Below are positions 25,211-35,000 of a DNA stretch of 42,707 bases, piece after piece. The notes under the pieces were generated by a model, which searched no databases, was not told where the DNA came from, and saw only the letters and a list, made by a program, of their open reading frames with translations. Position 1 is the stretch's first letter. The number at the start of each line of letters is the position of its first letter. Source of the DNA: an uncultured Rhodospirillaceae bacterium (GTDB lineage Bacteria; Pseudomonadota; Alphaproteobacteria; UBA8366; GCA-2717185); contig CAJWOT010000006.1 in NCBI GenBank assembly GCA_913044215.1, positions 1-42,707 of the forward strand. The letters run 5' to 3'. A program made the position numbers and the translations under genes.

Positions 25211-26452
25211 TTGTCCAAAGCTGAATCTCAGGAAAGACAGGTCGCCCGTCCCGGTCCTCTTTCGGGTGTGCGGGTGCTCGATCTCAGCCGGGTACTGACC
25301 GGACCGTTTTGCTCGATGATCCTTGCCGATCTCGGGGCCGAGGTGTGGAAGGTAGAGGAATTGAAGCGTGGCGATCAGACGCGCTCCATCCCGCCTTATG
25401 TCAATGGCGAGAGCCATTATTACCTGGCGATAAACCGCAACAAATCGAGCCTCGCACTCGACCTCAAGAGCGACGAGGGGCGCGAGGTTGCACTTGGTCT
25501 CGCCGCCAAGGCAGACATCGTTCTGGAGAATTTCCGGCCCGGCGTAATGGACCGGTTGGGGCTCGGGCGCGAACGGCTGCGCCAGGACAATCCGGGGCTG
25601 ATCATCTGTTCGATCACCGGTTTCGGTCAGTCCGGCCCGATGTCCGACAAACCCTCTTTTGATCTCGTCACCCAGGCGATGAGCGGCGTCATGAGCATCA
25701 ATGGCGAACCGGACGGGCCGCCGACCAAGCTCGGCATCCCGATGGGCGACGTCGGCGGCGGGCTGTGGGGCGCGATCGCCGTACTGTCGGCACTGCAGCA
25801 CCGCAACGCCACGGGGGAGGGGTTGGATATCGACCTCAGCCTGCTCGACGGGCTGATCGGTCTGCTCGGTTATCTCGGCCAGATTCATATCGTCACCGGC
25901 GAGAGCCCGGGCCGGGTCGGCAGCAGCCATCATTCGATCGTCCCTTATGGCCGCTATCCGGTGAAAGGCGGCTACATCGTGCTGGCGCTGCATGTCGGCA
26001 ATTTCTGGCGGAACTTTTGCCGCGCGGTGGGCCGGCCGGAACTGATCGAGCAGCCGGAGTTCCGCACCACCGCCGACCGGCACGCCAACCGGGATATATT
26101 GGAGCCGCTGGTGATCAAGATCCTGTCGGCAAAGACCATGGAAGAATGGCACGAAATCTTCGATTCGGGCGACGTGCCGCACGCACCGGTCTATTCCGTC
26201 GGCGAGGCGCTGCACCAGCCTGCCGTCGCCGCCCGCAACCTGCTGCGCACCGCGGACCATCCGACGGCCGGGCCGGTCGGCATTGTCGACACGCCTATCA
26301 AATTCCTCGACCGGTTTACGGATGCGCCGGTCCGCGCCGCGCCGCGGCTGGGCGAACAGTCGCGCGATATCTTGCAGAATATATTGGGCTATGCGCCGGA
26401 ACGGATCGACGCGCTGCGCGATGCCGGCGTGATCGAGACACCGGAGGATTAA
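25211..26452 (+). CDS. CaiB/BaiF family CoA-transferase
   Basis: A class III CoA-transferase of 413 residues that moves CoA between carboxylic acids through an enzyme acyl anhydride. Signatures: LSGVRVLDLSRVLTGPFCSMILADLGAEVWKVE (17-49), the catalytic Asp151 (PSFDLVTQAMSG), and GRYPVKGGYIVLAL. Start: TTG at 25211, 8 bases after AAAAAGG; the frame is open to a GTG at 25124 but that part is not family-like. The stop lies 4 bp before the MaoC-like gene. Donor and acceptor acids are unknown; the neighbours suggest activation of an acid made by the Mo-hydroxylase/UbiD operon. Confidence 0.88.
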   Translation: MSKAESQERQVARPGPLSGVRVLDLSRVLTGPFCSMILADLGAEVWKVEELKRGDQTRSIPPYVNGESHYYLAINRNKSSLALDLKSDEGREVALGLAAKADIVLENFRPGVMDRLGLGRERLRQDNPGLIICSITGFGQSGPMSDKPSFDLVTQAMSGVMSINGEPDGPPTKLGIPMGDVGGGLWGAIAVLSALQHRNATGEGLDIDLSLLDGLIGLLGYLGQIHIVTGESPGRVGSSHHSIVPYGRYPVKGGYIVLALHVGNFWRNFCRAVGRPELIEQPEFRTTADRHANRDILEPLVIKILSAKTMEEWHEIFDSGDVPHAPVYSVGEALHQPAVAARNLLRTADHPTAGPVGIVDTPIKFLDRFTDAPVRAAPRLGEQSRDILQNILGYAPERIDALRDAGVIETPED

Positions 26453-26456
26453 TTCA

Positions 26457-27566
26457 ATGGCCGATGGCAAAGTCACCGATGAAGAGCTGGAACGGCTGCG
26501 CGCTAAGATCGGGGAGCGGGTGACGATCAGCGAGCCGCCGCACCTGACCGAGGTGACGCGCGATGCGATCCGCCATTGGGCGCAGGCGACCGGCGACCGC
26601 AATCCGCTCTATCTCGACGACGCGCACGCGGCGCAGGGCCCCTATGGCGAGATCGTCGGGCCGCCCTGCATGCTGTACGCCTTCAGCCGCATCTCGATCG
26701 GCTATCGCGGCGGGCTGCCCGGCATCCATTCCATGTTCGGCGGCAGCTGGTGGCGCTTTAAACAGCCGCTGCGGTTGGGCCAGCGCATCGATGTCGATGT
26801 GACCTTCCAGGGGTTGGACGAGATGCGCAGCCGTTTCTCCGGCCGCATGTTCAAGCAGACCTCCAATGTCCGTTTCGTTACCAGTGATGGTGTCGAAATC
26901 GCGGATTCGGAAAGCTGGGGGATGCGCACCGAACGCACGACAGCGAAGAAGAAGGGCAAGTACAAGACCCTGCGGCCGGAACCCATGGCGGACGGGCTAC
27001 TGGAGGAAGTCTTCGATGCCTACGAAAAGGAGGTGCCGCGCGGTGTAGAACCGCTGCATTGGGAGGATATCGCCGTAGGCGACACGATCCCGTCCATCGT
27101 GCGCGGGCCTTATTCGGCGACGACGGCGGTGTGTTTCGAGCAGGCCTGGGGCGGGCTGTTCGTCAAGGCGCATGGCTACTGGTACGACTATCTGCGCCGC
27201 CATCCGGCGGCCGGCATCGCCAACCCTTACGGCGTGCCCGAACCGCCCGAGGCGGTGCATTGGGACGGTGAGCTGGCGCGCAGCGTTGGCGTGCCGGAGG
27301 CCTACGATTACGGCCCGGAACGCATCGCCTGGATCGCCACCATGCTGACCAACTGGATCGGCGACCGCGGGTTCCTGGAAGAACTCTACTGCGAGGTCCG
27401 CCGCTTTAACCTGGTCGGCGACGTGACCAATTGTACGGGCACGGTGACCGAGTGCGAGGCGATCGACGGCGCGACGGGACGTATCAAGCTCGACGTCCAG
27501 GCGACAGATCAGCGCGGACAGGTCACCGCGCTGGGCTGGGCGAAGGTGCGCTTGCCGCGGCGTTAG
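26457..27566 (+). CDS. MaoC/FAS1-like acyl-CoA hydratase-dehydratase family protein
   Basis: A 369-residue double hot-dog protein. The first hot-dog (about 10-160) has DAIRHWAQATGDRNPLYLDDAHAAQGPYGEIVGPP, the MaoC-type N-terminal dehydratase motif with the catalytic-type Asp and the usual D-x-N-P; the second (about 205-369) begins WEDIAVGDTIPSIVRGPYSATT. Such proteins add or remove water from enoyl-CoA thioesters. A GGAGGAT ribosome site overlaps the CaiB stop region, so the two are translated together. Likely acts on the CoA ester made by the CaiB enzyme. Confidence 0.88.
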   Translation: MADGKVTDEELERLRAKIGERVTISEPPHLTEVTRDAIRHWAQATGDRNPLYLDDAHAAQGPYGEIVGPPCMLYAFSRISIGYRGGLPGIHSMFGGSWWRFKQPLRLGQRIDVDVTFQGLDEMRSRFSGRMFKQTSNVRFVTSDGVEIADSESWGMRTERTTAKKKGKYKTLRPEPMADGLLEEVFDAYEKEVPRGVEPLHWEDIAVGDTIPSIVRGPYSATTAVCFEQAWGGLFVKAHGYWYDYLRRHPAAGIANPYGVPEPPEAVHWDGELARSVGVPEAYDYGPERIAWIATMLTNWIGDRGFLEELYCEVRRFNLVGDVTNCTGTVTECEAIDGATGRIKLDVQATDQRGQVTALGWAKVRLPRR

Positions 27567-27569
27567 ACG

Positions 27570-28421
27570 CTAAACCGGCCGTGTGCCGTTCACCGTGACC
27601 CGGTTCATGTAGCGCTTGTGGCCGGGATAATCGTTCAGCGCCTTGTGCATGACGCAGCGATTGTCCCAGAAGGCGATCGAGCCCTTCTCCCAGCGGAAGC
27701 GGCAGGTGAATTCCGGGCGGTGGCTATGCTCGAACAGGTATTCGAGCAGCGGCTTGCTCTCCGCCTCGGTCATCCCCTTGAAGCGGTGCGTGCGCGGGCG
27801 GCAGACGAATAGCGCCTTGCGGCCGGTATCCGGGTGGGTGCGCACTACCGGGTGCTCCATCTCGGGCTCGTCTTTCTCGTCCGGATCGTCGCGTACCTTG
27901 CTGGTGAAATTGGCGTTCCGTTCGGCCGCGATGCTCGGCGCCTGGATCCGGTTGTCATGCACCGCGACCAGCCCGTCGAGCAAATCCTTCATGCCGTCCG
28001 ACAGCGCCTCATAGGCGAGGTACTGGTTGGCGAACAAGGTATCGCCGCCGACCGGCGGGACGTCCAGCGCGTAGAGAATCGAGCCCAGGGGCGGCTTTTC
28101 CAAATGGGTCAAATCCTGGTGCCAGCTCGCGCCGACTATCTTCTTGTCCTCCGGATCCTTGCGGATCGGAAAGATTTCCGGATGGCCGTTAAGCGGCACG
28201 TAGCGCGGATGCACATTCAGGCTGCCGAAGCGGCGGCCGAACGCCTTGTGCTGCTCCTCGTTGATATCCTGGTCACGGAAGAAGATGACGAGGTTCTCGT
28301 GGAAGGCGCGCTGCACCTCCGCGAAGGTCTCGTTGCCGAGATCCTCCGATAGATCGACCCCGAAAATTTCCGCGCCGCAGGTGCCGGAAAGCGGTTTCAC
28401 TTCGATGCGGTTGTAGGTCAC
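27570..28421 (-). CDS. TauD/TfdA family Fe(II)/2-oxoglutarate dioxygenase
   Basis: A 283-residue non-heme iron oxygenase. The iron ligands are His101 and Asp103 (SWHQDLTH) and His259 (CVMHKALN), with the 2-oxoglutarate-binding Arg274 (NRVTVNG). GTG start at 28421 behind GGAAAGG; a longer open frame upstream overlaps the neighbouring gene and is rejected. It ends 3 bp from the convergent MaoC-like gene. Family members hydroxylate taurine, 2,4-D, alkyl sulfates or other small acids; the substrate here is unknown. It may belong to the aromatic-acid region or be the last gene of the lipid operon upstream (80-bp gap). Confidence 0.9.
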   Translation of the reverse strand: MTYNRIEVKPLSGTCGAEIFGVDLSEDLGNETFAEVQRAFHENLVIFFRDQDINEEQHKAFGRRFGSLNVHPRYVPLNGHPEIFPIRKDPEDKKIVGASWHQDLTHLEKPPLGSILYALDVPPVGGDTLFANQYLAYEALSDGMKDLLDGLVAVHDNRIQAPSIAAERNANFTSKVRDDPDEKDEPEMEHPVVRTHPDTGRKALFVCRPRTHRFKGMTEAESKPLLEYLFEHSHRPEFTCRFRWEKGSIAFWDNRCVMHKALNDYPGHKRYMNRVTVNGTRPV

Positions 28422-28462
28422 GCGGTTTCCTTTCCTTGATCGCCGAGTGCGGTGCGCATGAT

Positions 28463-28489
28463 GGTATCCCAAACGCCAGGTATCCCAAA
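28463..28489. repeat. tandem 11-bp repeat upstream of the TauD-like gene
   Basis: GGTATCCCAAA occurs at 28463-28473 and 28479-28489, 16 bp apart start to start, 42-68 bp upstream of the GTG. Possibly a regulator binding pair or remains of a duplicated segment. Confidence 0.4.
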
Positions 28490-28501
28490 ATCGAACAGCC
28501 G

Positions 28502-29290
28502 TTAGAGGCCCGCCCGTTCCGGCGTTCCCGTTACCATGCGCAGCACGTGATAGGTCGCAATGGCGGCGGCCAGATGTTTCAGGCTGTGCCCGCTCACCGC
28601 GCCGCCGAGCAGAGCCAGTACGGGGCCGTCGAAATGCTCGAGCACTTTGGCGATTCCATACCAGACGATAACCCAGATCAGCTGGCCGCCGCCGGTATAG
28701 TGCGATTTGGGAAACAGCCAGCAGATCACCGGAAGGGCCAACATCGGATAGAACTGCACCATCGCGTACCAGCGCAGATCGCCGCGCCCTTGACCTTCGG
28801 ACCAATTCCAGTACAGCAGACTGGCGATGCCGATGGCGACCAGGATTGGCAGAAGCCAGCGGTTGCCGAAAGGGCGGTCTATACGGTCAGCTACGATGGC
28901 AGCGAACAGCGCCATGAAGGCAACTGTCATCGGCAGCCGGTCCCAGAACAGACGATCCGTATCCGGCAGCAGATGATAATAGGCTGACCCGACGGCAACG
29001 AGCCCAACGCCGGTAAAGAAGACTGCGTAGGGCGTGGCGTCCGGCCCTTCGGTGAAAATTACCCGGCGGCGCGATCCCAGCAGGGACCAGAGGCCCATCA
29101 GGCTGACCACCAGAAATCCGGCATTGGAGATCGTGTCTCCGAAATTCGGGATACCCCACAGCGGCCGCATGTCGGCAAACTGATGGTAGTCCGGATCCTG
29201 TGGGATCGGTGGAACGAAGCTGGCACCGACCAAGGTGACGGCGAACAGGGCGAGAAGGATCGCGATCCGTTGTTGTTTGGTCAGCGTCAT
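28502..29290 (-). CDS. CREST-superfamily membrane hydrolase (alkaline ceramidase-like)
   Basis: A 262-residue integral membrane protein with about seven hydrophobic segments. The CREST hydrolase pattern is present: a Ser and His in VGSAYYHLLPDTDRLFWDRLPM (S-x3-H and D-x-L-PM) and a late histidine pair GHSLKHLAAAIATYH. Ceramidases and related CREST proteins use these to bind zinc and hydrolyse amide bonds in lipids. Its ATG overlaps the preceding stop by 4 bp, tying it to the ketosynthase/Aas operon and suggesting an amide- or ester-lipid substrate. Specificity is inference. Confidence 0.8.
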   Translation of the reverse strand: MTLTKQQRIAILLALFAVTLVGASFVPPIPQDPDYHQFADMRPLWGIPNFGDTISNAGFLVVSLMGLWSLLGSRRRVIFTEGPDATPYAVFFTGVGLVAVGSAYYHLLPDTDRLFWDRLPMTVAFMALFAAIVADRIDRPFGNRWLLPILVAIGIASLLYWNWSEGQGRGDLRWYAMVQFYPMLALPVICWLFPKSHYTGGGQLIWVIVWYGIAKVLEHFDGPVLALLGGAVSGHSLKHLAAAIATYHVLRMVTGTPERAGL

Positions 29291-30177
29291 GTCGTTCCCC
29301 CTTGCTGTAAGGCCCTCCGTTTTGCCAGGCGCAGATGATAGTGCAGTTGCTCGGCGGCAAGTCCATGCAGCATCAGTCGGAATCCCGCATTCAATGTGGA
29401 CAGGGGCAGCATCGGATGCGCGTTTCGGGCGAGAAACAGATGTTCCCCGCTACCGAGCAGCCGCGCGACATAGATCGCGATGGTTTCGTCGAGCTGCAGC
29501 GAGTTGCTGGCGCGCCAGAAATCGTTGTCGGTCAGGAACAGTTGGTAAACCGGCGTGTAGGCAATGACCGCCGTCTGAAGATCGATCACGTTGAGTGATC
29601 CTTCCGGCATCGATTCCAAGGCTATTTCACCATCGGTGATCGCATCGAAATTGAGCGTCGCTGGCGGCTCAATTCTTCGGCCTGTTTTCTCCAACCCGGT
29701 ATTCAAGCCGATTACGAAGTTGAAGATGTTCAAATCGTGCTGCAGGAACACATTGTCCTTAAGCGCGTCGATCGTCGTCGGTCGCAGAGGCACCGTCTCG
29801 ACTTCCGCGTCCGGTACATTGTCCTTGATGAAGTTGAGCAGTTCGGTACCGATGTGGAAATGACGCAGGATCAGACGGTTGGCCTCCGGCGACGCGAAGT
29901 TGCGCAGTCCCCAGCAAATAAGGCGATGCAATGTCCCAGGCGCGCCGAGATTGTTCGGGACCAGCAACCGCAATGCGCTGAAAAACAGGATCGACAACCC
30001 GGCCAACGGCCGCAGGAAGGGCAGCAGTGCCTTGCGCGAAACGCGCCGCATGCCGCGCATCAGATCGAGCTTCGCTTGCGGGTCGATCGGGATGCTCTTG
30101 TCGACGTAGAGCGCCAACCAGGGGTCCGGGTCGCGCGGATCGCTGGTCCCTGGGTCGAAATCCGCCGGGTAGGTCAT
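29287..30177 (-). CDS. unrecognised protein with histidine motifs in the lipid operon
   Basis: A 296-residue protein from ATG 30177, overlapping both neighbours by 4 bp. One or two membrane-associated hydrophobic stretches at about 50-72 (LLPFLRPLAGLSILFFSALRLL). Conserved-looking polar blocks follow: LILRHFHIGTELLNFI, VFLQHDLNIFNFVIGLN, LQLDETIAIYVARLL and LHGLAAEQLHYHLRLA. The repeated E/H pairs within predicted helices resemble metal-binding helical bundles, but I cannot assign a family. Obligate position between the ketosynthase-diiron fusion and the CREST hydrolase suggests a lipid-modifying or carrier function. Confidence 0.75.
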   Translation of the reverse strand: MTYPADFDPGTSDPRDPDPWLALYVDKSIPIDPQAKLDLMRGMRRVSRKALLPFLRPLAGLSILFFSALRLLVPNNLGAPGTLHRLICWGLRNFASPEANRLILRHFHIGTELLNFIKDNVPDAEVETVPLRPTTIDALKDNVFLQHDLNIFNFVIGLNTGLEKTGRRIEPPATLNFDAITDGEIALESMPEGSLNVIDLQTAVIAYTPVYQLFLTDNDFWRASNSLQLDETIAIYVARLLGSGEHLFLARNAHPMLPLSTLNAGFRLMLHGLAAEQLHYHLRLAKRRALQQGGTT

Positions 30178-32021
30178 ATGTTGTCGAGCTCCTCCAGTTG
30201 CAGCCGGTAGAGACGGGCGGTTACTTTCGCCGTCTTGACGATCTCGTCGACCAGCTTCGGTGTCAGGTCGAGCCGGTCGAGCACTTCCCAAAACCGGTCC
30301 ATGTGCGTCGCGTCATTGTCGCCATGATAAAGCAGGAAGCGGAGCTGATCCGGGGCCAGCGCGAGCTGTTTTTGGATCGCACCGCCCCATTGCGCAGCGA
30401 CACGCTGGCCCAACCCCTCGATGATGAACATCGCGCCCAGCAGGTCGATCGGATTCTCGCGGCTCGCCTTGTGGAACATCCAAGCGGATAGCGCTTCCGA
30501 TCCGATATTTTTCTCGGCCGCAAGGATTTCCTGACGCGTCCCCCCGGCGGCGACATAGTCGCTTTCCAGCAGCTTGAAATCGCGATGTTCATCATGCGCA
30601 TGGGTCAGGAAAGTGGAGCGTAAATCGAATGCCTCGACCGTGATATTAGATGCTGCCCGGGCGATCCATCGCGCACCATCTACGACCTGCTGGCGCAAGT
30701 TACGCAGCAGCATGCGGTAGTCGCTGATGGTAAACCGTCCGCGCTGCAGCTTGTCGATCAACGGTACGCGCTGCAGTTGGCGTTCGAATTCCAGCCATTC
30801 GATCGTCAGTTTGCGGACCAAAGCGGATTTCAGGTCATCGACGGGCGCCAAGTCGAACCCTGGCCTATCCGGTTCCGCTTCCGGGGTCGGCAAACTCACG
30901 ACGCGAGCCTCACCTGCGACCGAGAGAAGCATGTAGGATACGATGAAGCGTCCGCTCTCCGGGACCATGCACAGGACTTTCTCCGTGTCGCTCAGGACGC
31001 CGCCGTTAAACAACTCCTCCAACATCAGGTAGATGGACGCGGAGCCCGTATTGCCCTTCTCATAAAGGTTGGTGAAGATCTTGTTTGCGTTGATTGGCGT
31101 GCCGGCGCGTTCAGCGGCATCTAGCAGTTCCTTGCGGAAATGATCCGAAGAGAAGTGATAAAGCGCCCAGTCGATCTTGTGCGGATTGATTTTTCCGGAG
31201 TCAATCAGCTCCATGTAGCGCTGCAGGCCGACCGGCACGATGTTCTTGAGTAGGCGAAAATCCTGCCGCAAATGGAAGGCGCCGTCGCGTACCGCCGCGT
31301 CGAGAGTCGAGTAGTTCGACCAGGGCCGCTCGATCTCACCGTCGGCACCTTTCAATCCGCCGGCGTACATGCAGGTGTCGTAGCTGTCGGCGTAGGAGAC
31401 CAGGTCCACGAAGTCGATGCGGATCGACTGACCTTTCGCGTTCGGACGGTTTTCAAGCAACAGTGCCCCCGCCCCATCGGAGAGTGTCCAGCGCAGAAAC
31501 TCCGTGTCCGGGGTCGCTGTGGCACCTTCCAGGTAGCCGGCGCGCAGGAAGCGACTGGCGAACTCGCTGGCGCAAACCAAGGTATTTTTCTTTTCGCCGC
31601 TCCGGATCGCCGATATCGCCGACTTGAGGGCCATCATTCCGCTGGCACAGAAGCTGGTAAAACTGGCAATTTCGGTCGCTTTTGTACCCAGTTCGGCATG
31701 AACCATGCTAGCGAACCCTGGTGCCAGCAAATCCCCTTGTGAGGCTGCGGCGGCAATGTATTCCACATCGTCCGCAGCCAGTTCGCTGCGCGCCAATGCG
31801 TCGCGGCAAGCCAGTGCCGCCATTTCCGCATTGGTGTGCTGTGGCTCGCCGTTTCGATCGATGGCGTAATGACGCGTCTTGATACCGTTTGCCTCAAGCG
31901 CGGATAGCCGAAGGCGTTCCTGTTTCGCGCTGAGCGGCCCAAGGAAGGCTGCGACCTCGTCATTACCGATGGGGTCCCCCGGCAGGAATGAACCGATAGC
32001 GGTTATATAGACAGGCTGCAT
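30174..32021 (-). CDS. fusion of FabH-like ketoacyl synthase and heme-oxygenase-like diiron domain
   Basis: A 615-residue protein. Residues 1 to about 375 are a KAS III/FabH-type thiolase fold with the full triad Cys125 (SFTSFCASGMM), His289 (ALYHFSSDHF) and Asn324 (EKGNTGSASI), and the DGAGALLLE strand. Residues from about 400 to 605 form a helical domain of the iron-containing redox enzyme (heme-oxygenase-like, HDO) type: candidate ligands His476/His479 (THAHDEH), Glu535 (FIIEGLG), His566, Asp570 and His573 (YHGDNDATH). KAS III enzymes condense acyl thioesters; HDO enzymes carry out oxidative cleavage, decarboxylation or hydroxylation. ATG 32021 is chosen: it is 6 bases from AAGGAG, while the ATG at 32027 touches it. 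Preceded 22 bp upstream by the Aas fusion. Confidence 0.85.
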   Translation of the reverse strand: MQPVYITAIGSFLPGDPIGNDEVAAFLGPLSAKQERLRLSALEANGIKTRHYAIDRNGEPQHTNAEMAALACRDALARSELAADDVEYIAAAASQGDLLAPGFASMVHAELGTKATEIASFTSFCASGMMALKSAISAIRSGEKKNTLVCASEFASRFLRAGYLEGATATPDTEFLRWTLSDGAGALLLENRPNAKGQSIRIDFVDLVSYADSYDTCMYAGGLKGADGEIERPWSNYSTLDAAVRDGAFHLRQDFRLLKNIVPVGLQRYMELIDSGKINPHKIDWALYHFSSDHFRKELLDAAERAGTPINANKIFTNLYEKGNTGSASIYLMLEELFNGGVLSDTEKVLCMVPESGRFIVSYMLLSVAGEARVVSLPTPEAEPDRPGFDLAPVDDLKSALVRKLTIEWLEFERQLQRVPLIDKLQRGRFTISDYRMLLRNLRQQVVDGARWIARAASNITVEAFDLRSTFLTHAHDEHRDFKLLESDYVAAGGTRQEILAAEKNIGSEALSAWMFHKASRENPIDLLGAMFIIEGLGQRVAAQWGGAIQKQLALAPDQLRFLLYHGDNDATHMDRFWEVLDRLDLTPKLVDEIVKTAKVTARLYRLQLEELDNI

Positions 32022-32043
32022 ATTCATCTCCTTCGCGTGCGTA

Positions 32044-35000
32044 TTACGAGGTCGCGGAAGCCGTGATTGCGACATAGTCGACTTTTCCCGTGCCCAGCAC
32101 CGGGACCGCGTCGACCGGGCGCACGGTCGCGGGCACGGTGAGTTCCGAGATGCCGTCGGCCCGCGCCTGTTCCGAAAGCGCCGCGCGATCCGCGTCCGGG
32201 TATTCGGTGAGCAGGATGATCTGCTCGCCCTTGCGGGCGTTGGGAATGCTGATCGCGGCGTGCATATGGTCGGGCCAGACGGCGGCGGCCAGCGCCTCGA
32301 CCGCGGTCAGGGAGACCATCTCACCGGCGATCTTGGCGAAGCGCTTGGCGCGGCCTTGGATGGTGATGAAGCCCTCCCGGTCTACGGTAACGATATCGCC
32401 CGTGTCGTAGCTATTGTTCTCTGTTGCTTCGAGCACCCCAGGATTCTCCGCGCGCAGATAGCCGAGCATCACGTTCGGACCGGTGACGACCAGCTTGCCG
32501 CCCTCGTTGATACCCGGCACGGGCTCCAGCTCGTAGGTGATGCCCGGCATCGTCCGGCCAACCGTGCCGGCCTTGAAGTGCATCGGGGTGTTGGCGGCGA
32601 TGACCGGCGCGGTCTCCGTTGCGCCGTAGCCTTCCAGCACGCGCAGGCCGAACTTGTCCGACCAGACCCGACGCGTCTCGTCCTTCACCTTCTCCGCACC
32701 GGCGAACACGTAGCGCAGGCTGTAGAAATCGTAGGGATGCGCGACCTTGGCGTAACCGGTCAGGAAGGTATCGGTGCCGAACATGATGGTCGCGTTGGTG
32801 TCGTAGACCAGCGCGGGGACGATCCGGTAGTGCAGCGGGGAGGGATACAAAAAGGTCTTCACGCCCGACAGTACGGGCAGCAGGGTGCCACCGGTCAGGC
32901 CGAAGGAGTGGAAGATCGGCAGCGCATTGAACACGATGTCCGTCGGGTTGAAATCGATGCGCGCGGCCAGCTGGTGCCGGTTGGAAAGCAGGTTGGCGTG
33001 GCTGAGCACCACGCCCTTCGGTGTGCCCTCCGAGCCGGAGGTGAACAGGATCACCGCGGCCTCATCCGGTGACGTTGCATGACAGTCATGAACCGCGTGG
33101 GCGAAATGCCGCGAGAACAGACCGGCCAGCTTGTCGAGGAGACCGATTTCCTGACGCAGATCCTCCAGATAGATGATCTCCGCCTGTTCCGCGAGCGCGG
33201 CAACCGCCTCTTCCAAGTTGCCGAGGGCAATGAACCGGCGCGACGTCACGACGGTGTCGACTTGGGCAGCCATCAGCGCCGCGCGCATACTCTTCGTCCC
33301 GGTCGAGAAGTTCAGCATCGCCGGTACCCGTCCGAAGGCCTGCAGGGCAAAGAAGGTCACCACGCCGCCGACGGAGTTCGGCAAAAGGAACCCGACCGGC
33401 CGGTCCGCCTGTGTCATCGCGGCCAGTTTGCGGCCCAGCACGAGAGCGCCGGTGACAAGGCGGCCATAGCCGATGGGCTTGCGCTCGATATCCTCGGCGA
33501 TCGGGTGTTTGCGGCCGTGAACCGCCTGCGCGTCGAGCAGCGCCTGGAACAGGGTCCGGTCGCAATCCTCGGTCTCGAAGATCATCTGGCTCATCACATC
33601 GTAGAGTTTCGTGCCGGCCAGCTGGCGGCGCTCGCGCCCGACCATCTCTGCCGGTATCTCGAAACGGCGCGGCGGCAGAACGGTCATCGTGATTTTGGGG
33701 AACCAGCGAATGCGAACCTTGTCCTTCACGCGCGAGAAGGGGGTGTATTGCGCACCGTCGATGCGGACCGGTACCAGCATCGCGTCCGCCTTGTCGGCGA
33801 TCATGCCGGGCCCTTCATAGACCTTCATCAGGGCGCCCGTAACGGTGATCCGACCCTCCGGGAAGATGACGCAATGCCGGTCTTCCTTCACCGCCTTGAT
33901 CAGACCCTTGGTCGACATGGGATTGGTCGGGTCCACGGCGAAGAAATCCACAAGCCGTAGCATCGGTTTCATCCACCAGTGCTGGGCGATATGCGTGTTC
34001 ACGGCGAACATCGGTTTGATAGGCAGAAAGGCGGCCAGGATGATCGCATCGAGAAACGAAATGTGATTGACGACGATGACCGCGCGCTTGCCGGCCTGGG
34101 CGTAATGTTTCATGCCCTTGATCTCGACCCGGTACAGCAGTTTCAGCAGCGAGATGGCCAGGCCTTTGATCAAGGTGTCCGGCAGCAGGCCGCAGACATA
34201 GATCGCGACGATGCCGTTGCCTATCGCCAGCGCGAGGAAGATAGCGGGTACCGAGCAGCCTAACGTCAGCAGGAGAGCCGCGGTGGCGGCCCCGGCCACC
34301 ATGAACAGGGCGTTGAGAATGTTGTTGGCGGCAATGATCCGCGAGCGGAACGTTTCCTCGCTGCGGGTCTGCAAAATGGCGTACAGGGGCACGATGAAAA
34401 GGCCGCCGCAGATAGCGATCGCGAGCAGGTCGAAAACGATTCGCCAGTGTGCGGCGGCGCTGACGAAGGACACCGCGTCCGTCAGTTCGGCTGACGGCAC
34501 ACGCCCGGTGCTGGCGAAGAACAGGTCGGCGATGAAGACGGTCATGCCGATCGCGGCGAGCGGCACGTAACGTGCCGTGACCTCACCGTCGAGTAGCCGG
34601 TTGCAGAGCAGCGAGCCCGCGCCGATCCCGACCGAGAAAAGGGTCAGGAACAGGGTCACGACGGTTTCGTCGCCGCCCAACACGTCCTTGGCGAAGGCAG
34701 GGAACTGCGCCAGGAAGGTGGCCCCGACAAGCCAGAACCAGGAGATGCCGAGGATCGACAGGAAGATGCCGCGCTGCGCGCCCGCCTTGCGCACGATCGA
34801 CCAGGTTTCCGCCAGGATATTCGGATTGAGTTTCATATCCGGTGCCGGGGCGGGTGCTTTCGGGATGGCGAAACTGCTCGCCAGCCCGGCCAGGGCGACG
34901 AGCATGACGCCGGACGCGACGATGACGGTGCCGTTGTCCTGCAGAATCAGCAGGCCGCCCGCGATCGTGCCGGTCAGGATCGCGAGGAAGGTCCCGGCCT

